A DNA stretch of 64,000 nt from an uncultured Pelagibacteraceae bacterium (GTDB lineage: Bacteria > Pseudomonadota > Alphaproteobacteria > Pelagibacterales > Pelagibacteraceae). Numbering within the stretch: the first letter of the stretch is position 1; each line of letters begins with the position of its first letter. Under the pieces are notes generated by a model. It made no database searches and had not been told where the DNA came from. It saw nothing but the letters and a program-made list of their open reading frames with translations. Below are positions 35,233 through 45,184 of this stretch, one piece after another. A program made the translations under genes and the position numbers. The stretch spans positions 22,913-86,912 of the forward strand of contig CACEBP010000001.1 in assembly GCA_902557785.1 (NCBI GenBank), written 5' to 3'.

Positions 35233-36783
35233 ATGTTAAATAGAGGACTAGATAAGTTAGAGCTTTTGAGAATAGTTGAGGCAGTTGCTAACGAAAAATC
35301 TATTGATAAAGAGTTAGTAATTGGATCAATGGAAAGTGCTATTCAAAAAGCTGCACTTACAAAGTTTGGAAATGACAATAATATAGAGGTCATCATAGAT
35401 AGGGAAAGTGGGGAAATAAATATTCGTAAAGTTCTTGATATCGTTGAAAAAGTTGAAGACCCTGCGAGAGAAATTACTTTAGAAGAAGCTCAAAAAAATG
35501 ACCCTAAAAATAAAGATTTAAAAGTCGGCGAAAAAGTTTTTGAAGAATTACCCCAAATTGACTTTGGCCGTATAGCTGCGCAAAGTGCTAAACAGGTTAT
35601 AAGCAGTAGAGTAAGAGAAGCAGAAAAAAATAGACAATACGAGGATTTTATAGACAAACAAGGTCAAATTTTAAGTGGTATCATTAAAAGATTAGAATAC
35701 GGCAATGTAATAGTGGACTTAGGTAAAGCAGAAGGAGTTATAAAAAAAGATGAGTTGATACCTAGAGAAATTTTAAAAACAGGTGATAGAGTTAAAGCGT
35801 ATTGCTATGAAGTTAAAAAGGAGTTGAAAGGTCATCAAATATTTCTATCAAGAGCACATCCACAATTTTTAGCAAAATTATTTTTTCAAGAAGTACCAGA
35901 AATTTATGAAGGGACTATTGAAATCAAATCTGTAGCCCGCGATCCTGGAAGTAGAGCAAAAATTTGTGTTCATTCTCAAGACTCATCAATAGATCCCGTT
36001 GGTGCTTGTGTTGGTATGAGAGGTAGCAGAGTTCAAACAATTGTAAACGAATTACATGGGGAAAAAATAGATATAATTAAATGGACCGAAGATCTACCGA
36101 CTTTAATATCTGAGTCTCTTTCACCAGCAGAAATTCAAAGAGTCCTGATTGATCAAGACAATAAACGAATAGATATAATTTTGACTGAAGAAAATTTAAG
36201 TAAAGCTATTGGGAGAAGAGGGCAAAATGTAAGATTAGCATCTAAATTAACAAATTATGAAATCGATATTCTTACTGACAAAGAAGACTCTGAGAGAAGG
36301 CAAGCCGAATTTAAAGATAGAACTGAAACCTTAATTAAAAATTTAGAAGTAGATGAAACATTGGGTCAACTCCTTGTCTCTGAAGGATTCACATCAATAG
36401 ATGAAATTGCACAATCAAAACCAGAAGATATTTCAAAAATAGATGCAATTGATGAAGAAACAGCAAAAGAATTAATTACAAGATCAAAAGATACCCTAGT
36501 TAAAGAAAAAGAGGCAGTTGCATTAAAACTTAAAGAATTAGGAGTTGAAGAAAAATTAATTGGTTTAAAAGGAATTACGCAAGGAATGCTAGTGATTTTA
36601 GGTCAAAAAAATATCAAAAAACTCAGTGACTTTGCAGATCTTTCGTCCGATGAATTAATTGGAGGATATGACGAAATAAAAGGAAAAAAAATTAGAATCG
36701 ATGGTTATTTGGAGGAATTTTCGCTATCAAGAAAAGAAGCCGATGATTTAATAATGGCGGCAAGGGAAATAGCGTACAAGTAA
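35233..36783 (+). CDS. nusA: NusA, transcription elongation/termination factor
   Basis: RNA polymerase accessory factor for pausing, termination and antitermination. The 516 residues show the N-terminal RNAP-binding domain (LELLRIVEAVANEKSIDKE), S1 domain (about 135-200), two KH domains (VGACVGMRGSRVQTIVNELHGEKIDI and KAIGRRGQNVRLASKLTNYEID) and C-terminal acidic HhH-type repeats. A strong AGGAG sits 8 bases upstream of the ATG. The rimP gene that normally precedes nusA is absent and the spacer holds a terminator-like hairpin. Confidence 0.97.
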   Translation: MLNRGLDKLELLRIVEAVANEKSIDKELVIGSMESAIQKAALTKFGNDNNIEVIIDRESGEINIRKVLDIVEKVEDPAREITLEEAQKNDPKNKDLKVGEKVFEELPQIDFGRIAAQSAKQVISSRVREAEKNRQYEDFIDKQGQILSGIIKRLEYGNVIVDLGKAEGVIKKDELIPREILKTGDRVKAYCYEVKKELKGHQIFLSRAHPQFLAKLFFQEVPEIYEGTIEIKSVARDPGSRAKICVHSQDSSIDPVGACVGMRGSRVQTIVNELHGEKIDIIKWTEDLPTLISESLSPAEIQRVLIDQDNKRIDIILTEENLSKAIGRRGQNVRLASKLTNYEIDILTDKEDSERRQAEFKDRTETLIKNLEVDETLGQLLVSEGFTSIDEIAQSKPEDISKIDAIDEETAKELITRSKDTLVKEKEAVALKLKELGVEEKLIGLKGITQGMLVILGQKNIKKLSDFADLSSDELIGGYDEIKGKKIRIDGYLEEFSLSRKEADDLIMAAREIAYK

Positions 36784-36787
36784 TGTT

Positions 36788-38962
36788 ATGGATAAATATA
36801 AAAAAAAGACACTTACAATTTCCTCTGATTTAAAAAAGAAAATTGATACAACTTCTATATCAACATCTGGTAAAAAATCTTTTTCAGTAGAAAAAAAAAA
36901 GCCATTTAAGTCAAATAAATCTTTTAACAAATCTTCTCCGCCAATTAACGCTAATCAAGATTTTAAAAAAAAAAATTTTGCAAGAAAGTTTATAGAACAA
37001 CAAGCTACAAAAGACTTTATAAAAAAAGATAATAAACCAGCTGGAAAAAGCAAATTAAAGTTGAAAGGGCCAGTAGACAAAAGAGACTTTAAATTAACTG
37101 TATCTAGAGCACTAAATGTCGAAGAAATAGAAATTAAACAAAGAAGCTTAGCATCAGTCAAACGTGCCAGACTAAAGGAAAAAAAGAAACCAGAAGGAGA
37201 AGAAAAAAAGGAATTTAAAAAAGTTATAAAAGAAGTAAAAATTCCTGAGCAGATAACAATTCAAGAACTTTCAAATCGAATGGCTGAAAAATCAAGTGAA
37301 ATTATTAAGTTCCTTTTTAATATGAAGGTTGTAGCTACGATTAACCATAATATCGACAAAGACACCGCAGAGTATATTGTAAAAGAATTTGGTCATAAGC
37401 CGATTTTGGAGGAAAAACCATCAATAACTACTAGCAAATCTAAAGAAAAATTTGAGGGTGAGGTTAAAAATAGACCTCCAATTGTAACGATAATGGGCCA
37501 TGTTGATCACGGTAAGACTTCATTGCTTGATTCTTTAAGAGACTCAAATGTTGTTTCTGGTGAGCATGGAGGTATCACACAACATATTGGAGCTTATCAA
37601 GTTAAAACAGAAGATAATAAATTAATTACATTCATAGATACTCCTGGACATGCAGCCTTCACTGAAATGAGAGCAAGAGGTTCAAAAATTACCGATATTG
37701 TAGTCTTAGTTGTTGCTGCAAATGACGGTATAAAACCACAAACAATAGAAGCAATAAAACATGCTAAAGCTGCCAAGGTTCCTATTATTGTGGCAATAAA
37801 TAAATGCGATCTACCTGAAAAAAATATTAGCAAAATAAAGAATGAGATGATGCAGTATGAATTGGTGGCTGAAGATTTAAGTGGTGATACATTGTTTGTA
37901 GAAGTTTCAGCGCTTAAAAAAACTAATTTAGACAAACTTAAAGAGAGTATTCTTCTGCAATCTGAAATTTTAGATTTGAAGGCCTCTTATAGTGAGAAAG
38001 CAAAAGGGGTTGTAATAGAGTCTAAAATTGATAAAGGCAAGGGGCCAGTCTCAACAATTTTAATCAGCAGTGGAAAATTGAAGAGAGGTGATTACTTTAT
38101 TTGTGGTGAAACTTGGGGAAAAGTTAGAGCTATGATTAATTATGAAGGAAAAATGGTAAATGAGGCCTTACCCTCTATGCCTGTAGAAATTCTTGGCATG
38201 AACAGCTCAGCTTATGCTGGAGCTGAATTTACAGTGACCAAAGATGAAAATGAAGCAAAAGAATTAACAGAATTTAGGAAAAATAGCTCTGCACAAAACA
38301 AAGCTTTAGTAAAAGATAAGACAACTTTATTTGAAGACGTTAAAGATAAAGACGAGTTAAATATTATTATTAAATCTGATGTACAAGGCTCTAGTGAGGC
38401 TCTAAAAATGGCTATCACTAAAATAGAGCATAAAGAAGTTGAAGCGAAAATAATTTTATCTGATATTGGAATGATTAATGAAACCGACGTTTCCTTGGCA
38501 AAAGCGTCTAATGCAATTCTTATTGGTTTTAATGTAAAACCTAATAGAGAAGCCAAAAAAAAAGCTGAAGAGCAAAAAATTGATATAAAATATTTTAATA
38601 TTATTTACGAGGCTATTGATCATGTTGAAAAATCATTGTCAGGTTTATTAGAACCTGACATAAAAGAGACAATTTTAGGTAGCGCAGAAATTCAAAAAAT
38701 TTTTAAGGTATCTACTGCTGGGAAAATTGCTGGTTCAAAAGTAATTAGCGGAGAAATTAAAAGCAAATCTAGAGCAAGAATTATAAGAGATGGAGTAGTT
38801 GTATTTAGCGGGGAGATACAGTCAATCTTTAGAGAAAAAAATCAAGTTAAAGAAGTAGGCACTGGTTTAGAGTGCGGAATAAGCATTAAAGATTTTATAG
38901 ATTTTAAAGAAAAAGATGTTATTGAGTCGTATCTAGCAGAAGAAGTACAAAGATCAATTTAA
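36788..38962 (+). CDS. infB: Translation initiation factor IF-2
   Basis: GTPase that places initiator tRNA on the 30S subunit. The 724 residues begin with a short Lys-rich N-terminal region (about 1-160), IF2N domain near 155-205 (TIQELSNRMAEKSSEIIKFLF), then the G domain with G1 GHVDHGKTSLLDSLR, switch II DTPGHAAFTEMRARG and NKCD. The C-terminal domains follow to VKEVGTGLECGISIKDF. The N-terminus is short against many alphaproteobacterial IF-2 proteins of 850-1000 residues. It begins 4 bases after the nusA stop; ylxR, normally between them, is missing. Confidence 0.97.
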   Translation: MDKYKKKTLTISSDLKKKIDTTSISTSGKKSFSVEKKKPFKSNKSFNKSSPPINANQDFKKKNFARKFIEQQATKDFIKKDNKPAGKSKLKLKGPVDKRDFKLTVSRALNVEEIEIKQRSLASVKRARLKEKKKPEGEEKKEFKKVIKEVKIPEQITIQELSNRMAEKSSEIIKFLFNMKVVATINHNIDKDTAEYIVKEFGHKPILEEKPSITTSKSKEKFEGEVKNRPPIVTIMGHVDHGKTSLLDSLRDSNVVSGEHGGITQHIGAYQVKTEDNKLITFIDTPGHAAFTEMRARGSKITDIVVLVVAANDGIKPQTIEAIKHAKAAKVPIIVAINKCDLPEKNISKIKNEMMQYELVAEDLSGDTLFVEVSALKKTNLDKLKESILLQSEILDLKASYSEKAKGVVIESKIDKGKGPVSTILISSGKLKRGDYFICGETWGKVRAMINYEGKMVNEALPSMPVEILGMNSSAYAGAEFTVTKDENEAKELTEFRKNSSAQNKALVKDKTTLFEDVKDKDELNIIIKSDVQGSSEALKMAITKIEHKEVEAKIILSDIGMINETDVSLAKASNAILIGFNVKPNREAKKKAEEQKIDIKYFNIIYEAIDHVEKSLSGLLEPDIKETILGSAEIQKIFKVSTAGKIAGSKVISGEIKSKSRARIIRDGVVVFSGEIQSIFREKNQVKEVGTGLECGISIKDFIDFKEKDVIESYLAEEVQRSI

Positions 38963-38963
38963 T

Positions 38964-39365
38964 ATGATGAGCAACCAATCTACACAAAGACCTTTTAGCC
39001 AAAGACAGTTAAGAGTCGGAGAACTAGTAAAGCAAAATCTTGGTGAGCTTTTTTTAAGAAATGAGGCAAAAATTCCATCTTTTAACTCAAAATTAATAAC
39101 TGTTACTGAAGTAAGAATGACGCCGGATTTAAAAACAGCCAGAGTATACGTAATTCCTTTAGGTGGTATAGACACCAAAGAAACAGTTAGGATCTTGACG
39201 GAGAACTCGCATCTTGTTAGAAAAGCTTTGTCTAAAAGGCTAGATATTAAGTTTCTTCCTAAACTCACTTTTGTAGAAGATAACTCATTTGAATATGCTG
39301 AAAAGATCGAGAGGATTATAAAAAAAAACAAAGAAAATGATAAAGAAAAAAAAAGATACAATTAA
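38964..39365 (+). CDS. rbfA: RbfA, 30S ribosome-binding factor
   Basis: KH-fold maturation factor of 133 residues that binds near the 5' end of 16S rRNA. Diagnostic segments: RQLRVGELVKQNLGELFLR, ITVTEVRMTPDLKTARVYVIPLGG and LVRKALSKRLDIKFLPKLTFVEDNSFEYAEKIERII. ATG at 38964 or 38967 are equally possible starts. The 3' end overlaps rpsO by 29 bases, a long overlap where most Alphaproteobacteria have the truB gene instead. Confidence 0.95.
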   Translation: MMSNQSTQRPFSQRQLRVGELVKQNLGELFLRNEAKIPSFNSKLITVTEVRMTPDLKTARVYVIPLGGIDTKETVRILTENSHLVRKALSKRLDIKFLPKLTFVEDNSFEYAEKIERIIKKNKENDKEKKRYN

Positions 39366-39597
39366 GTTACTAGCAACTCATGGAAAAGATGTTGGTTCAA
39401 CAGAAGTACAAATAGGTTTGCTTACTGATAAGATAGTAAAATTATCAGAGCATTTTAAAAAGTTTAAAAAGGATAAACATTCAACTTTAGGTTTGACTAA
39501 ATCAGTAAACAAAAGAAAAAAACTTCTTACCTACCTTAAAAAGAAAAATGTTGATTCCTATCAAAAGGTAATCAAACAATTAAATTTAAGGAAATAA
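39337..39597 (+). CDS. rpsO: Ribosomal protein S15
   Basis: Small-subunit protein binding the central 16S rRNA domain. The 86 residues include [35 protein letters not shown] and [28 protein letters not shown], typical S15. The ATG lies 29 bases inside rbfA and the N-terminus is needed for the first helix, so the overlap is real. No clear Shine-Dalgarno is present, suggesting coupling to rbfA translation. The stop overlaps pnp as TAATG. Confidence 0.96.
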   Translation: MIKKKKDTIKLLATHGKDVGSTEVQIGLLTDKIVKLSEHFKKFKKDKHSTLGLTKSVNKRKKLLTYLKKKNVDSYQKVIKQLNLRK

Positions 39598-41669
39598 TGT
39601 TCAAAATACATAAAGAGGAACTAGAAGTTAATGGTAAGAAATTAACTTTAGAGACAGGAAAAATAGCTCGTCAAGCTGACGGAGCTATTATAGCATCCAT
39701 TGGAGAAACAGTTGTTATTGCCACAGCTGTAGGTGCAAAGAAATTAAAAGATGGACAAGACTACTTTCCACTGTCAGTTAACTATCAAGAAAAATATTAT
39801 TCAGCTGGAAAAATACCAGGTGGTTATTTTAAGAGGGAAGCGAGACCAACAGAGGCAGAAACATTAATATCAAGATTAATTGACAGACCTATAAGACCTT
39901 TATTTCCTTCAAGCTTCATGAATGAAGTTCAATTACTTCCTACGGTTCTATCTTATGATGGAGAGAACCAGCCGGACGTACTATCTATTATCGCATCGTC
40001 GGCAGCTCTTGCAATATCAGGTTTGCCGTTTCAAGGACCGATAGCTGCAAGTAGAGTTGGATATAAGGACGGAAAGTATTTATTAAATCCATCTTTAGAA
40101 GAGTTAAAAGACTCAGAACTAGATTTAGTTGTAGCTGGTACAAAAGATGCAGTATTAATGGTTGAGTCGGAAACTTCAGGATTATCTGAGAAGATTATGC
40201 TGGATGCAGTAAAATTTGGTCATGAAAAATTTATACCAGTGATTGAGGCAATTGAAAAATTAGCAAAAAAAGCGGGAAAACCTAAATGGGAAGTAGAAGA
40301 AATTGATCATTCCGAGATAAAAAAGAAAATTTCTGAAAAGTTTGAGAAAGGTTTAAGAATCGCCTTTAAAGAAATCGATAAGAAAAAAAGATCTACAGCT
40401 ATTTCTGAAATTGAAACTCAATGTAAAGAAATGTTTTTAGAAGATGATACTATAACTGAAAATCAAGCGATGGCCCAATTAAAATCTCTTGAAAAAGATA
40501 TTGTTAGGACAGCAATTTTGAAAGATAAAAAAAGAATAGACGGAAGAAGTTTATCTGATGTTAGACAGATTAAATGTGAGGTAGGTGTGCTACCTAGAAC
40601 CCACGGATCAGCTTTATTTACAAGAGGAGAAACACAAGCTTTAGTAGTTACAACTCTTGGAATGTCAGATGATGAACAAAGATTAGAAAGTCTAGATGGA
40701 ATGCAGAGATCAAACTTCATGCTTCATTATAATTTTCCCCCTTTTTCAGTAGGGGAATGTGGTAGAATCGGTACTGGAAGAAGAGAGATTGGACATGGCA
40801 AGTTAGCATGGAGGGCAATTAACTCATCTCTACCTTCTAAAGAAAACTTTCCCTATACATTGAGAGTGGTATCTGAAATAACAGAGTCAAATGGTTCCTC
40901 TTCTATGGCTACAGTTTGCGGAACATCACTTTCACTTATGGATGCTGGAGTTCCAATAAAAGAACCTGTTGCTGGGATAGCTATGGGCCTTATTAAAGAA
41001 GGCAACGATTTTTCTGTTTTGTCAGACATTTTAGGAGATGAGGATCATTTAGGTGATATGGATTTTAAAGTTGCAGGTACGAAAAATGGCATAACCTCTC
41101 TTCAAATGGACATCAAAATTACCGGTATAACATTTGAAATTATGGAGAAGGCTTTAGACCAAGCTAAAAGTGGAAGAGAACATATTCTCTTAGAAATGAA
41201 TAAAGCAATTAAAACATCAAGAAAAGAATTTTCAAAACATACACCTAAAATGGAAACAATCAAGGTTGATAAAAAAGATATAGCTACTGTAATAGGCAAA
41301 GGTGGAGCTACTATAAGAGAAATTGTTGAAACCTCAGGAGCAAAAGTTGACGTAAAAGATACCGGTGAAGTAACAGTTGCAGCACCAGATGAAGCCTCAA
41401 GAAATAAAGCAATAGAATTTATTAAAAATTTAATCGCAAAACCTGAAATGGGAAAAATCTACAAAGGCAAAGTTGTGAAAATTATGGAATTTGGAGCCTT
41501 TGTGAATTTCTTAGGCAAACAAGATGGGCTTGTGCATATTTCTGAATTAGCTGATAAACGTGTTGCGAAAGTTGGTGATGTTGTAAAAGAAGGTGATGAA
41601 GTTTCAGTAAAAGTTGTGGGATTTGATAGAGGAAAAGTAAAATTATCAATGAAACAAGCTTCAGCTTAA
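39597..41669 (+). CDS. pnp: Polynucleotide phosphorylase
   Basis: 3'-to-5' exoribonuclease and mRNA decay enzyme. The 690 residues show two RNase PH domains ([11 protein letters not shown] and the second with [42 protein letters not shown]), then KH ([17 protein letters not shown]) and S1 ([21 protein letters not shown], ending KLSMKQ). Coupled to rpsO (TAATG). Its stop shares TTAA with the convergent fabI stop, so no terminator separates the units. Confidence 0.98.
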   Translation: MFKIHKEELEVNGKKLTLETGKIARQADGAIIASIGETVVIATAVGAKKLKDGQDYFPLSVNYQEKYYSAGKIPGGYFKREARPTEAETLISRLIDRPIRPLFPSSFMNEVQLLPTVLSYDGENQPDVLSIIASSAALAISGLPFQGPIAASRVGYKDGKYLLNPSLEELKDSELDLVVAGTKDAVLMVESETSGLSEKIMLDAVKFGHEKFIPVIEAIEKLAKKAGKPKWEVEEIDHSEIKKKISEKFEKGLRIAFKEIDKKKRSTAISEIETQCKEMFLEDDTITENQAMAQLKSLEKDIVRTAILKDKKRIDGRSLSDVRQIKCEVGVLPRTHGSALFTRGETQALVVTTLGMSDDEQRLESLDGMQRSNFMLHYNFPPFSVGECGRIGTGRREIGHGKLAWRAINSSLPSKENFPYTLRVVSEITESNGSSSMATVCGTSLSLMDAGVPIKEPVAGIAMGLIKEGNDFSVLSDILGDEDHLGDMDFKVAGTKNGITSLQMDIKITGITFEIMEKALDQAKSGREHILLEMNKAIKTSRKEFSKHTPKMETIKVDKKDIATVIGKGGATIREIVETSGAKVDVKDTGEVTVAAPDEASRNKAIEFIKNLIAKPEMGKIYKGKVVKIMEFGAFVNFLGKQDGLVHISELADKRVAKVGDVVKEGDEVSVKVVGFDRGKVKLSMKQASA

Positions 41670-42451
41670 GTCATATTTTTAGGATCAGGCATCCCTACTT
41701 TATTGTATCCAGCATCAACGTAGTGAATTTCACCAGTAACACCATTAGCAAGATTACTTAGCAAGTATAAAGCAGAATTTCCAACGTCATGTATGTCAAC
41801 ATTTCTTTTTAAAAAGGAATGATCTTCATTCCATTTGTATAAAAATTTAGCATCACCAATAGCTGAAGCAGCTAAGGTTTTAATTGGACCTGCACTTATA
41901 GCATTTACTCTAATTTTTTTTTGACCGAGATCTCTCGCCAGATATTTTACGCTCGCTTCTAATGCAGATTTACAAACTCCCATTACATTATAATTTGGTA
42001 TGGCTTTAGTAGACTCATAAGTTAGAGTTAATAAACTTCCGCCTTCCTTCATCACTTTTGATGCTTCTTTAGAAACTTCTGTAAACGAAAAACACGATAT
42101 TAACATGCTTCTTAGAAAATTTTCTCTTGTTGTATTTAGGTATTCCCCAGATAATTCTGATTTATCAGAGAAAGCAACTGCATGCACAACAAAGTCAATT
42201 TCACCCCATTTAGTTTTTATATCTTCAAAAAGTTTTTTTACCTCTTCTTTTTTCTCAACATCACAACTGAAAGTAACTTTTGAATTCAATTTTTCTGCTA
42301 AAGGTATCACTCTTTTTTTTAAAGCATCACCTAAATACGTAAAAGCTAGCTCTGCACCAGCTTCCGCAAGTTTTTGGGATATTCCCCATGCAATAGACCT
42401 CTCGTTGGCTACACCCATTATCAATCCCTTTTTACCTTTCATAAGACTCAT
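41666..42451 (-). CDS. fabI: Enoyl-ACP reductase (FabI)
   Basis: NADH-dependent final reduction of fatty-acid elongation, short-chain dehydrogenase fold. The 261 residues have [16 protein letters not shown] (nucleotide site), the catalytic Tyr-x6-Lys in YNVMGVCK, and [19 protein letters not shown] at 42451 is preferred; 42442 is a possible alternative. It is third in the fabA-fabB-fabI operon that diverges from irr. Confidence 0.96.
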   Translation of the reverse strand: MSLMKGKKGLIMGVANERSIAWGISQKLAEAGAELAFTYLGDALKKRVIPLAEKLNSKVTFSCDVEKKEEVKKLFEDIKTKWGEIDFVVHAVAFSDKSELSGEYLNTTRENFLRSMLISCFSFTEVSKEASKVMKEGGSLLTLTYESTKAIPNYNVMGVCKSALEASVKYLARDLGQKKIRVNAISAGPIKTLAASAIGDAKFLYKWNEDHSFLKRNVDIHDVGNSALYLLSNLANGVTGEIHYVDAGYNKVGMPDPKNMT

Positions 42452-42453
42452 AA

Positions 42454-43665
42454 TTATACCTTTTCAAAAATTAGCGCAGCGTTAGTTCCTCCAAAACCAA
42501 AACTATTAGACATGACAACATTAAGTGAAGCTCCTTTTTCAGTCTTAGTAACTATAGGAAACTTCTTTGCTTCATCATCTATTTCATTAATATTTGCTGA
42601 TCCTGCAATAAAATTATTTTTCATCATAATTAAACAATAAATGGCCTCATGAACTGATGCAGCTCCAAGTGGGTGACCAGATAAAGACTTAGTCGAACTT
42701 ATTTTGGGAATATTTTCACCAAAAGTATTTTTTACAGCATTTAATTCTGTAATATCTCCCACTGGTGTTGAAGTGCCATGAGTATTAATATAATCAATTT
42801 TGTTTTTAGATGTAGCCATAGCCATTTTCATACATCTAACAGCTCCCTCACCAGAAGGCGCTACCATGTCATAACCATCAGATGTTGCTCCGTAACCAGT
42901 AAGTTCTGCATAAATCTTTGCACCACGAGCTTTTGCGTGTTCATATTCTTCAAGAACTAAAACGCCAGCTCCACCGGCAATAACAAAACCATCTCTAGTC
43001 TTATCGTAGGCTCTAGAAGCTGTTTCTGGTTTATCGTTGTACTTTGAAGACAATGCTGTCATTGCATCAAACATTGCTGTCATAGCCCAATGAACTTCCT
43101 CGCTGCCGCCTGCAAAAACAATATCTTGTTTACCCATTTGAATTAGTTCCATAGAATTTCCAATACAATGGCCGCTCGTTGCACAAGCAGAGCTCATTGT
43201 ATAATTTGTTCCTTTTATCTTAAATGGAACTGCTAAAGTTGCAGAAGCTGTGCTTCCCATTGTTCTTGGTACTATAAATGGACCCATTAATTTTGGTGTT
43301 TTTGCTCTAGTTTTATCTGCAGCAAGAATTACATTTTCTATAGAGGGACCACCAGAACCCATTATAATCCCAGTTTTGAAGTTACTCACCTCTTTATCTT
43401 CCAATCCCGAGTCTTTAATCGCTTCTTTCATGGCAATGTAATTATATGCAGAACCAGAACCCATAAATCTAATAGTTTTTCTATCTACAAAATCTGAAAG
43501 TTTAATATTAGGTTTGCCATGTACGTGACTTTTAAGATTATGTTCTTTGTATTCTTCTGCGTAAGAAATTCCAGATTTTGAATTTAACAATGATTGGTGT
43601 ACTTCTTCTTGATTATTTCCTAGACAAGAAACTATACCCAGACCTGTGATTACAACTCTTCTCAT
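42454..43665 (-). CDS. fabB: 3-oxoacyl-ACP synthase I (FabB)
   Basis: Condensing enzyme needed for unsaturated fatty-acid elongation. The 403 residues carry the catalytic triad Cys-His-His: [23 protein letters not shown] and [15 protein letters not shown]. Together with FabA this gives the anaerobic route to unsaturated fatty acids. It overlaps fabA by 4 bases (ATGA) and ends 2 bases before fabI. Confidence 0.96.
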   Translation of the reverse strand: MRRVVITGLGIVSCLGNNQEEVHQSLLNSKSGISYAEEYKEHNLKSHVHGKPNIKLSDFVDRKTIRFMGSGSAYNYIAMKEAIKDSGLEDKEVSNFKTGIIMGSGGPSIENVILAADKTRAKTPKLMGPFIVPRTMGSTASATLAVPFKIKGTNYTMSSACATSGHCIGNSMELIQMGKQDIVFAGGSEEVHWAMTAMFDAMTALSSKYNDKPETASRAYDKTRDGFVIAGGAGVLVLEEYEHAKARGAKIYAELTGYGATSDGYDMVAPSGEGAVRCMKMAMATSKNKIDYINTHGTSTPVGDITELNAVKNTFGENIPKISSTKSLSGHPLGAASVHEAIYCLIMMKNNFIAGSANINEIDDEAKKFPIVTKTEKGASLNVVMSNSFGFGGTNAALIFEKV

Positions 43666-44165
43666 GATTTAAATAATCCAACTTTTAAATTTTCAGCACG
43701 GTAAATAACTTTGCCATCAGCACTAAGAATCCCGTTGGCTAAACCAACTGTAGTTCCCTCTTTTTTAAGAATTCTTTTCATATTTATCTCATATGTAGCC
43801 ATTTTTACCTTTTTAAGCACTTCACCAGTAAATTTAACAGAGTTTACACCTAATGCTCTTCCTTTTCCAGGTTCACCCGTCCACCCTAGAAAGAAACCAA
43901 CTAGCTGCCACATTGCATCTAATCCTAAACAGCCCGGCATTACAGGATCTCCCTGAAAGTGGCAATTAAAAAACCATAAATTGTCCTTAATATCAAGCTC
44001 TGCTTTAATGATACCTTTTTTAAATTCACCACTTTTATTATCAATCTTTGTAATTCTATCGAACATTAACATTGGAGGAAGGGGTAGCTTAGCATTTCCT
44101 TCACCAAATAATTCACCTTTACCGCAAGCTATTAGCTCATCATATGTGAAACTGTTTTTTTGCAT
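43662..44165 (-). CDS. fabA: FabA, 3-hydroxydecanoyl-ACP dehydratase/isomerase
   Basis: Hot-dog-fold enzyme that dehydrates and isomerises the C10 intermediate. The 167 residues contain [31 protein letters not shown], holding the catalytic His and Asp. First gene of fabA-fabB-fabI; it diverges from irr across an 86-base spacer that contains an Irr-box-like sequence. The fabA-irr pairing is common in Alphaproteobacteria. Confidence 0.97.
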   Translation of the reverse strand: MQKNSFTYDELIACGKGELFGEGNAKLPLPPMLMFDRITKIDNKSGEFKKGIIKAELDIKDNLWFFNCHFQGDPVMPGCLGLDAMWQLVGFFLGWTGEPGKGRALGVNSVKFTGEVLKKVKMATYEINMKRILKKEGTTVGLANGILSADGKVIYRAENLKVGLFKS

Positions 44166-44251
44166 AATAAAAATAACTTTTACTTGATTTATGAAATTAA
44201 TTATATATATATAGTTTAGAACGATTATAAGTTACTAAAATATTAAGTAAA
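44166..44251. promoter_or_regulatory. Divergent fabA/irr promoter region with an Irr-box-like site
   Basis: The 86-base spacer contains TTTAGAACGATTATAAG at 44215-44231, which matches an imperfect TTTAGAA-n3-TTCTAAA palindrome (right arm off at two positions) and closely resembles the site at 44713-44729 before rubrerythrin. It could mediate autoregulation of irr. A run of TA repeats (ttatatatatata) precedes it and may supply a -10. Confidence 0.5.
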
Positions 44252-44680
44252 ATGGATAAAAAAAAAGACCTAGCAAGCAAATTAAGAACATCTGGTTTAA
44301 GGCCTACAAAACAAAGGATTAAGTTAGCCGATTTTTTGTTTAACAGAGACAAAACTTTTCACTTCACTGTAGAAAATTTAGATAGAGCAATTAACAAAAA
44401 AAATGCAGAGGATAAAATTGCTTTAGCAACTATTTATAACACCGTGCATGCATTTAAAAAAGCAGGGCATTTAAAAGAAATTTTAATTAAGGAAGGTAAA
44501 AACTATTTTGATACAAATACTTCTTCACATCACCATTTTTATGATGAAGTAAATAATGAGTTAACAGATATTGAAAATAATAAAATCGAATTGAAAAAAT
44601 TCCCTACCCCGCCAAAAGGTAAATCCATTAAAGATGTTAATGTCATAATTAATATTGATAATGATAATCAAAAGCACTAG
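44252..44680 (+). CDS. irr: Irr, iron-response regulator of the Fur superfamily
   Basis: Alphaproteobacterial iron regulator that senses heme status and represses or activates iron-handling genes. The 142 residues start with a short N-terminal extension, LRPTKQRIKLADFL and ALATIYNTVHAFKKAGHLKEI (DNA recognition), and SSHHHFYDEVNNELTDI with the triple-His (93-95) that marks Irr and contributes heme binding. The N-terminal Cys-Pro heme motif of Bradyrhizobium Irr is absent. Beside fabA in the usual alphaproteobacterial order. Confidence 0.93.
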   Translation: MDKKKDLASKLRTSGLRPTKQRIKLADFLFNRDKTFHFTVENLDRAINKKNAEDKIALATIYNTVHAFKKAGHLKEILIKEGKNYFDTNTSSHHHFYDEVNNELTDIENNKIELKKFPTPPKGKSIKDVNVIINIDNDNQKH

Positions 44681-44697
44681 TTTATAATCATTCTAAA
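44681..44697. promoter_or_regulatory. Irr-box-like palindrome 1, upstream of rubrerythrin
   Basis: TTTATAATCATTCTAAA matches the palindrome TTTAGAA-n3-TTCTAAA with one mismatch. It starts just after the irr stop and ends 5 bases before a -35-like TTGACT (44702-44707). Assignment to Irr is inference from the motif I remember for alphaproteobacterial iron control elements and from the neighbouring irr gene. Confidence 0.6.
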
Positions 44698-44701
44698 GTA
44701 C

Positions 44702-44730
44702 TTGACTTCAAGTTTAGAATCATTATATCT
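44702..44730 (+). promoter_or_regulatory. Rubrerythrin promoter overlapped by Irr-box-like palindrome 2
   Basis: A -35-like TTGACT (44702-44707) and -10-like TATATC (44724-44729) with 16-base spacing. TTTAGAATCATTATATC at 44713-44729, similar to the site before irr, covers the spacer and -10. With palindrome 1 upstream this gives two candidate operators around one promoter, the layout of a repressed gene. The ribosome-binding site AAAGGAG is at 44743-44749. Confidence 0.55.
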
Positions 44731-44754
44731 TATTTAAATAACAAAGGAGTAAAA

Positions 44755-45171
44755 ATGGCACTTAAAGGATCAAAAACAGAAGAAAATTTAAAAGCCGCTT
44801 TTGCGGGTGAAAGCCAAGCTAACCGAAGATATCTTTACTTCGCTCAAAAAGCTGACGTAGAAGGTTATAATGATGTTGCATCAGTATTTAGATCAACAGC
44901 AGAAGGTGAAACTGGTCACGCTCATGGTCACTTAGAATATTTAGAAGAAGTAGGTGATCCAGCAACTGGTAAACCAATCGGTGAAACAAAAGCAAATTTA
45001 GCTTCAGCTGTTGCAGGTGAGACACATGAATATACAGACATGTATCCTGGCATGGCAAAGACAGCTAGAGACGAAGGTTTTGAAGAAATAGCAGATTGGT
45101 TTGAAACGCTTGCTAAAGCAGAAAAATCACATGCTGGAAAATTTCAAAAAACTTTAGAATCAATTAAGTAA
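44755..45171 (+). CDS. rbr: Rubrerythrin-like di-iron peroxidase, rubredoxin domain absent
   Basis: Four-helix di-iron protein of 138 residues that reduces hydrogen peroxide. Both Glu/His half-sites are present: AAFAGESQANRRYLYFA and FRSTAEGETGHAHGHLEYLEE in the first half, and AVAGETHEYTDMYPGMAKTARDEGFEEIADWFETLAKAEKSHAGKF in the second. The usual C-terminal rubredoxin FeS4 domain is missing, so an external electron donor is needed. Codons are AAC/TAC-enriched and the ribosome-binding site is strong, so it is likely well expressed. First of a likely operon with the Fe-S protein and DUF3501. Confidence 0.92.
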   Translation: MALKGSKTEENLKAAFAGESQANRRYLYFAQKADVEGYNDVASVFRSTAEGETGHAHGHLEYLEEVGDPATGKPIGETKANLASAVAGETHEYTDMYPGMAKTARDEGFEEIADWFETLAKAEKSHAGKFQKTLESIK

Positions 45172-45184
45172 TCAATAATTTTGC

